Assembly (NCBI GenBank): GCA_040376705.1
Contig: JBEIQE010000018.1
Coordinates: forward strand, 1 to 37,338
DNA from: JBEIQE01 sp040376705
GTDB taxonomy: Bacteria; Pseudomonadota; Alphaproteobacteria; UBA2400
Length of the DNA stretch: 37,338 nucleotides
Direction of reading: 5' to 3'
The notes beneath the pieces are model-generated. The model had not been told where the DNA came from. It did no database searches and saw only the letters and a program-made list of their open reading frames with translations. Positions 33,286 to 37,338 of this stretch are shown in pieces. How positions within the stretch are numbered: the stretch's first letter is position 1; each line of letters opens with the position of its first letter. Made by a program: the position numbers and the translations under genes.

Positions 33286-34526
33286 GCGCTTTTATTTATA
33301 AAAACGGCGTGCTGCACGCCGATGCCGTAGCCCTGCCCGAAATTGCGCGCGCCGTGGCAACTCCAACCTATGTCTATTCGGCCGGCCGCATTCGTACCAA
33401 CTATCACGCGCTTAAAAGCGCTTTGCCGCAGGTCAGCATCTGCTTTGCTGTAAAGGCGAATAGTAATCAGGCGGTGCTGTCAGTGCTGGCTAAAGAGGGT
33501 GCAGGAGCGGATATCGTTTCTGGCGGCGAGCTGGCGCGTGCGCTGGCTGCGGGCATACCCGCCAGCCGCATCGTATTTTCCGGCGTGGGCAAGAGTGATG
33601 CCGAGGTACAGGCTGCGCTTGAAGCGGGTATTCACCAGCTGAATGTTGAATCCATTCCCGAGATTGAGCAGATCGAGCGTGTAGCTGCACGGCTTAACAA
33701 GCGGGCCTCAATAGTGTTCCGCGTGAATCCTGATGTGGCTGGTGATACCCACCACAAAATTTCAACCGGCAGCAAGGGCGACAAGTTCGGGATTGATCAT
33801 GAGCAGTTGCTTGAGGCTGCGGCAGTTGCCAAAGCCTGCACCCATGTGCAGCTCGAGGGCTTGGCCTGTCACATCGGCTCGCAGCTGTTTGACCTTGAGT
33901 CCTACCGCGCAGCGTATAAGGTCATTGCGCAATACGTGGCCGAGCTGCGCGCTGCGGGCCATACCATCACGCGGCTTGATATCGGCGGCGGTATGGGGGT
34001 GCCGTATAATGGCGAGACCGTGTTTGACACCGCAGGCTATGGCCGTGTTGTGAATGAAGTGCTGGGTCAGCTGGGCTGCAGCCTCACCATCGAGCCGGGC
34101 CGTTATATTGTGGCAGATGCCGGTGTACTGCTCACCGAGGTGCTGCAGCTCAAGCAGGGTGTTGCGCAGAATTTTGTGGTGGTCGATGCCGCCATGAACG
34201 ATCTGGTGCGCCCTGCCATGTATGATTCATACCACGGTATCCGTACAGTGACTGAGGGCGCCGCCAGCATGACGGCCGATGTCGTGGGCCCGGTATGCGA
34301 AAGCAGCGATTGTTTTGCCAGTGACCGCCAGCTGCCCAGCGTAAAAGCAGGTGATTTACTGGTCTTTGACACCGCTGGCGCTTATGGCGCGGCGATGTCG
34401 AGTACGTATAATACCCGACCGCTGGTAGCCGAGGTGCTGGTGGATGGTAGCCGCTTTGCGACTATTCGTCCCCGCATCGGCGTCGCTGCACAAATCGGCT
34501 GGGATAAGGTACCCGACTGGGTGTAA
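33282..34526 (+). CDS. lysA: diaminopimelate decarboxylase
   Basis: This 414-residue PLP enzyme makes lysine from meso-diaminopimelate. It has the PLP lysine Lys58 in ICFAVKANSNQ, GGELARALAAG, HIGSQLFDLESYR, the glycine-rich phosphate loop DIGGGMGVPY, EPGRYIVADAG, and GPVCESSDCFA in place of the more usual CESGD. GAYGAAMSSTYN closes the active site. Its start overlaps the lipoprotein stop by ATGA. A DUF4175 gene follows 60 bases downstream. The order lipoprotein-lysA-DUF4175 is normal for alphaproteobacteria, though argH, often in front, is missing. Confidence 0.95.
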   Translation: MSAFIYKNGVLHADAVALPEIARAVATPTYVYSAGRIRTNYHALKSALPQVSICFAVKANSNQAVLSVLAKEGAGADIVSGGELARALAAGIPASRIVFSGVGKSDAEVQAALEAGIHQLNVESIPEIEQIERVAARLNKRASIVFRVNPDVAGDTHHKISTGSKGDKFGIDHEQLLEAAAVAKACTHVQLEGLACHIGSQLFDLESYRAAYKVIAQYVAELRAAGHTITRLDIGGGMGVPYNGETVFDTAGYGRVVNEVLGQLGCSLTIEPGRYIVADAGVLLTEVLQLKQGVAQNFVVVDAAMNDLVRPAMYDSYHGIRTVTEGAASMTADVVGPVCESSDCFASDRQLPSVKAGDLLVFDTAGAYGAAMSSTYNTRPLVAEVLVDGSRFATIRPRIGVAAQIGWDKVPDWV

Positions 34527-34586
34527 TATGTTGCAAACCCCGAGCGGGCGTTTGCCCGCGACGACGTGTTTGCACAAGGTGATTAT

Positions 34587-36935
34587 ATGACCGCCCCGCA
34601 CAAGCCCAGTTCCCAGCGCAGCCAAGTGCCTGATACATTAGGGCAGGTTGGCCGTAGCGCCATCTGGCGGGCTGAAAGCGTGCTGGCCCTGCGCCAGCTG
34701 GTGCAGGCCTTCTGGCCGTTTGCACTGGTGCTCAAGCTGGCGCTTATCACCGCGTTGTTCGGGTTGTTCCCGCTCTTTGGCCCCTTGGGGCATACGCTGC
34801 TCTCGCTTGGCTTTGGTGCCGCTCTCATTGCCAGCTTTGTCTATTCCTATAAGCGCCATCGCGGCATAACCGAGGGCGAGGCCCGCCGGGCGGTTGAGCG
34901 TGCCAGTGGTCTGGCGCATCGCCCGCTCACTACGCTGGCCGATACTGCCGCTGTAAATAACAGCCTGTGGGCGCAGCACCGCAACCGCGCTGCTCAAACC
35001 ATTAAAGCTGTTACGCTGCATGCGCCGCGCATCAACCTGCGCGGCATGGGCTCGCCGGCTTTGCGTTATGGCTCATGGGCTGCGCTTATTGTAGCGCTGG
35101 TGTTCGCATGGGATGAGGCCCCGCGCCGTTTGCAGGAGGCGGCCGAGCCGCCGGTAGCCCGCCTGTTGCCCGCCAGCAAGATGGATGCGTGGATCACGCC
35201 GCCCGCCTATACCGGCCAGCCGCCCTTGGCCTTGCGCGCCGACCAGCGCCAAGTAACTGTACCCGAAGGCAGCACGCTCACTGTACGCGTAACCGGAGGC
35301 TGGTTCCCGCCGGTACTCGAGCTGCCTGCAGACCGTGTGCGGCTGAATGTGGATGCAGGGCAGGCTTACCAGTATACCGCGTTGATTGAGAATTCAGGCT
35401 GGCTCAAGATACGGCAGGATGGGCGCTACTTAGGCCAATGGGCGCTTAGCTTCATGCTCGATACTCCGCCCACGGTTGATTTTACCAAGCCACCTGAACC
35501 CACCGAGCAGATGGCGCTGCGCATTGATTATACCGCAAGTGACGATATAGGCCTTACAGCGGTTGAGGCCGAGATCGAGCCTGCGATTGCCGGTATGAAC
35601 AGCCCGCACCTCAAGCCGCTTATCCTCAGCCTGCCGTTAACCACGCCGCCGCCGCGCCATGCCAGTGCTTTTCGGTTCTTCGATCTCACGGCTCATCCGC
35701 TGGCAGGTAGCAAGGTGCTTATCACCCTGCGGGCGCATGACGGTAAAGACCAGTTGGCCGAGACCACGCCCATTCCCTTCACGCTGCCCGAGCGTAATTT
35801 CACCAACCCTATCTCCAAAGCGCTTATCAGGTTGCGCAAGGAGCTGCTGGTACGTGGCATGGCAGCGCGCCATCCTGGAGCTGAGCTGGTCAGCGGTTTG
35901 GCAGAAGAGGCCGAAGAAGGCGAGCGGGATGATTTCCTCGGCGCATTGGCGCTGCGCGTGATTGCCGCGCGTTTACGGCTCAATACTGCCGCTAGCGAAA
36001 TTCCGGCGCTTGAACGCCTCATGTGGGATACCGCCTTGCACTTTGAGGATGGCGGCGCGGGTCAGGCTTTCAACCAGCTGCGGCAGGCACAGCAGGCGCT
36101 TGAGGATGCCTTGAGCAATGGCGCGAGCGATGCCGAGATTGCCCAGCTCATGCAGCAGCTTGAGCAGGCCATGAACAATTACCTCGATGAGCTGCAGCAG
36201 CAGGCGCAGGAACGCGGTGAGCAGCCCCAGACCAGCGAGGGTGAGGCCCGCTTGCTCGATCGGCAGGATATCCAGAACATGATGGAGCAGATGCGTCAGC
36301 TCGCGCAGTCGGGTTCACGCGATCAGGCCCGCGAGATGCTGCAGCAGATGCAGCAGATGATGGAAAACCTGCGTTCGGGCGGGCAGGGTCAGGGTGATGC
36401 GCAGCTGCAAAAGGATATGCAGCGCCTGGGTGAAATTGCCAAAGAGCAGCAGGGCATGATGCAGTCCCAGCCGCAGGATGGCCAGACGCAGAGTGGTCAG
36501 GAGCAGGCCGAGCAGCAAGAGGGCCTGCGCCGTGAGCTGGGCGACGTGATGCAGGGCCTTGCTGAGCGCGGCTATGATGTCGATAAGCTGGGCGAGGGCG
36601 AACGCTCGATGAACGGTGCGCGTCAGTCGCTTGAACAGGGCGACCAGCAGGGTGCCGCGCAGCAGCAGGGCAATGCCCTGGGCCAGCTGCAGCAGGGCAT
36701 GCAGTCCTTGCAGGAGCAGGCCCAGCAGCGTGCCGAAGGTCGTGGTGGCAGCGACCCGTTTGGCCGCAGGCCGGATGGCGATAGCGGCAGCGATACCAGC
36801 AAGATTGAAATTCCCGATCGTCAGGCGGCCGAACGCGCGCGTCAGGTGCTCGAAGAACTTCGCCGCCGCTCGGGCGACTACACCCGCCCGCAGGATGAAC
36901 GCGACTATCTCGAGCGGCTACTCAAGTGGTTTTAG
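34587..36935 (+). CDS. DUF4175 (TIGR02302-type) membrane protein
   Basis: This 782-residue protein has membrane segments at about residues 43-62 and 68-85 (ALVLKLALITALFGLFPLFG, LLSLGFGAALIASFVYSY) and a third near 160-175 (AALIVALVFAW). A large periplasmic region follows with Ig-like stretches. The C-terminus (about residue 490-740) is rich in Gln and Met, with many MxQxMxQL repeats, probably coiled coil, and ends DERDYLERLLKWF. This matches the alphaproteobacterial TIGR02302 family found after lysA. I chose ATG 34587 with AAGGTG upstream. The function of the family is not known to me. Confidence 0.9.
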   Translation: MTAPHKPSSQRSQVPDTLGQVGRSAIWRAESVLALRQLVQAFWPFALVLKLALITALFGLFPLFGPLGHTLLSLGFGAALIASFVYSYKRHRGITEGEARRAVERASGLAHRPLTTLADTAAVNNSLWAQHRNRAAQTIKAVTLHAPRINLRGMGSPALRYGSWAALIVALVFAWDEAPRRLQEAAEPPVARLLPASKMDAWITPPAYTGQPPLALRADQRQVTVPEGSTLTVRVTGGWFPPVLELPADRVRLNVDAGQAYQYTALIENSGWLKIRQDGRYLGQWALSFMLDTPPTVDFTKPPEPTEQMALRIDYTASDDIGLTAVEAEIEPAIAGMNSPHLKPLILSLPLTTPPPRHASAFRFFDLTAHPLAGSKVLITLRAHDGKDQLAETTPIPFTLPERNFTNPISKALIRLRKELLVRGMAARHPGAELVSGLAEEAEEGERDDFLGALALRVIAARLRLNTAASEIPALERLMWDTALHFEDGGAGQAFNQLRQAQQALEDALSNGASDAEIAQLMQQLEQAMNNYLDELQQQAQERGEQPQTSEGEARLLDRQDIQNMMEQMRQLAQSGSRDQAREMLQQMQQMMENLRSGGQGQGDAQLQKDMQRLGEIAKEQQGMMQSQPQDGQTQSGQEQAEQQEGLRRELGDVMQGLAERGYDVDKLGEGERSMNGARQSLEQGDQQGAAQQQGNALGQLQQGMQSLQEQAQQRAEGRGGSDPFGRRPDGDSGSDTSKIEIPDRQAAERARQVLEELRRRSGDYTRPQDERDYLERLLKWF

Positions 36936-37004
36936 TGCTTTGTAAATGCTGTTTACTAAGCGTGAACAGTGCGTTGCAGCATGTGGCTTATATCAAGTTT
37001 AATA

Positions 37005-37019
37005 ATTGAGTAACTCAAT
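37005..37019. promoter_or_regulatory. 15-bp inverted repeat upstream of the right-end prepilin
   Basis: ATTGAG-TAA-CTCAAT is a perfect six-base inverted repeat with a three-base spacer. It lies in the 154-base gap after the DUF4175 gene, 31 bases before a TATAAT (37050-37055). The -10 is itself flanked by GAGG and CCTC. The position suits an operator for the prepilin gene. Confidence 0.5.
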
Positions 37020-37049
37020 CGCAGCCATAATGGCAGAAATATTTTGAGG

Positions 37050-37055
37050 TATAAT
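37050..37055 (+). promoter_or_regulatory. consensus -10 box upstream of the right-end prepilin
   Basis: TATAAT lies 34 bases before the ATG at 37090. I see no convincing -35 at 16-18 bases, so the promoter may need an activator. Confidence 0.45.
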
Positions 37056-37089
37056 CCTCTGCTCTATGCGACGTGAGTAAAACCAATAT

Positions 37090-37338
37090 ATGAACTGTGA
37101 CATAAACAGCTTATCGGTCTGGCAAAAGCCTAGGCCAAAGAATCATACCCAAAAATCATCTCGCGGCTTTTCGCTGCTTGAGGTGACGATTGCGCTCAGT
37201 ATTTCAGGTTTTCTTTTTAGTGCTATCTGGCAGCTTACGGCAACAGCGGGTGTACAGCGTGAGGCGGCTGCGCTTAGCAGTCAGGCACTTATCGTAACAT
37301 CTGCCGCCAAGGATTATATCAGCGGACAGAATACAGTC
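37090..37338 (+). CDS. type IV prepilin-like protein, partial (runs off the window)
   Basis: Only the first 83 residues are present. A basic leader ends SSRG, then FSLLEVTIALSISGFLFSAIW. This is a class III prepilin signal with cleavage after Gly26, mature Phe27 and the conserved Glu31 at mature position 5. The following stretch (LIVTSAAKDYISGQN) resembles the equivalent part of the prepilin at 347 (YITNSRNIMSGQQ), so the two are probably paralogues of one minor- or pseudopilin-like family. I chose the ATG at 37090 because of the promoter-like TATAAT upstream and the full leader it gives; no strong ribosome site is visible. More of the pilus locus may lie beyond the edge. Confidence 0.75.
   Translation, partial: MNCDINSLSVWQKPRPKNHTQKSSRGFSLLEVTIALSISGFLFSAIWQLTATAGVQREAAALSSQALIVTSAAKDYISGQNTV

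Noticed and set aside
36150..36730. Apparent CAG-rich nucleotide repeats
   Set aside because: They follow from Gln-rich coiled-coil codons in the DUF4175 protein and are not a DNA repeat of their own.
1..37338. CRISPR array, rRNA genes, insertion sequences
   Set aside because: I saw no regularly spaced repeats, rRNA signatures or transposase motifs.

Overview
The window looks like a chromosomal segment of an alphaproteobacterium, GC-rich apart from one insert. The support is family content and gene order: an MJ0042-type zinc ribbon followed by a CpdR-type response regulator, a DUF1036 protein, a ~180 kDa NAD-glutamate dehydrogenase, an xseB-ispA-tlyA cluster, and lptM-like lipoprotein-lysA-DUF4175 next to a divergent TlpA-like thioredoxin. 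I cannot fix the order. The prepilins, peptidoglycan-binding proteins and missing synteny partners suggest a lineage outside the well-studied model groups (inference).

Region 1 (1-2744) is a decayed mobile element on the 3' side of a tRNA-Ser(GGA) gene. It holds the frameshifted end of a TraG/VirD4 coupling protein, an AT-rich type IV prepilin gene, the 3' part of a MobA/MobL relaxase, and the 3' part of a large SF1 helicase-nuclease. The last two are cut at the same point (~1793) and lie head to head. A 16-bp copy of the tRNA 5' end lies just beyond the tRNA.

Region 2 (2882-10410) holds envelope and hypothetical genes: a small membrane protein, a DUF4139/MuiA-like protein, a peptidoglycan-binding protein, infC with an apparent AUU start, a DUF1036 protein, a protein with a duplicated four-cysteine module, and three small unknown genes.

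Region 3 (10498-14984) is an operon of HDAC-like hydrolase, xseB, ispA and tlyA. It is followed by a 517-residue protein built from 39-residue helical repeats with the spacing of mTERF motifs. I regard that gene as the most unusual in the window.

Region 4 (14991-25111) holds sppA, a three-gene zinc-ribbon/FxLyD-like/CpdR operon, a second peptidoglycan-binding protein, and a translationally coupled SH3-protein/NAD-GDH operon with a recognisable promoter.

Region 5 (25191-31738) holds an inositol-monophosphatase-family gene divergent from prmA, then a compact minus-strand operon of three probable peptide-degrading enzymes (S9 peptidase, M64-like metallopeptidase, amidohydrolase), all without signal peptides.

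Region 6 (31889-37338) holds gstA, a Tat-exported TlpA-like thioredoxin, an LptM-like lipoprotein coupled to lysA, a DUF4175 membrane protein, and the start of a second prepilin gene that runs off the window.

Most convergent genes end within a few bases of each other, and operon genes often overlap by ATGA. Only two strong intrinsic terminators are visible, each between a convergent pair.
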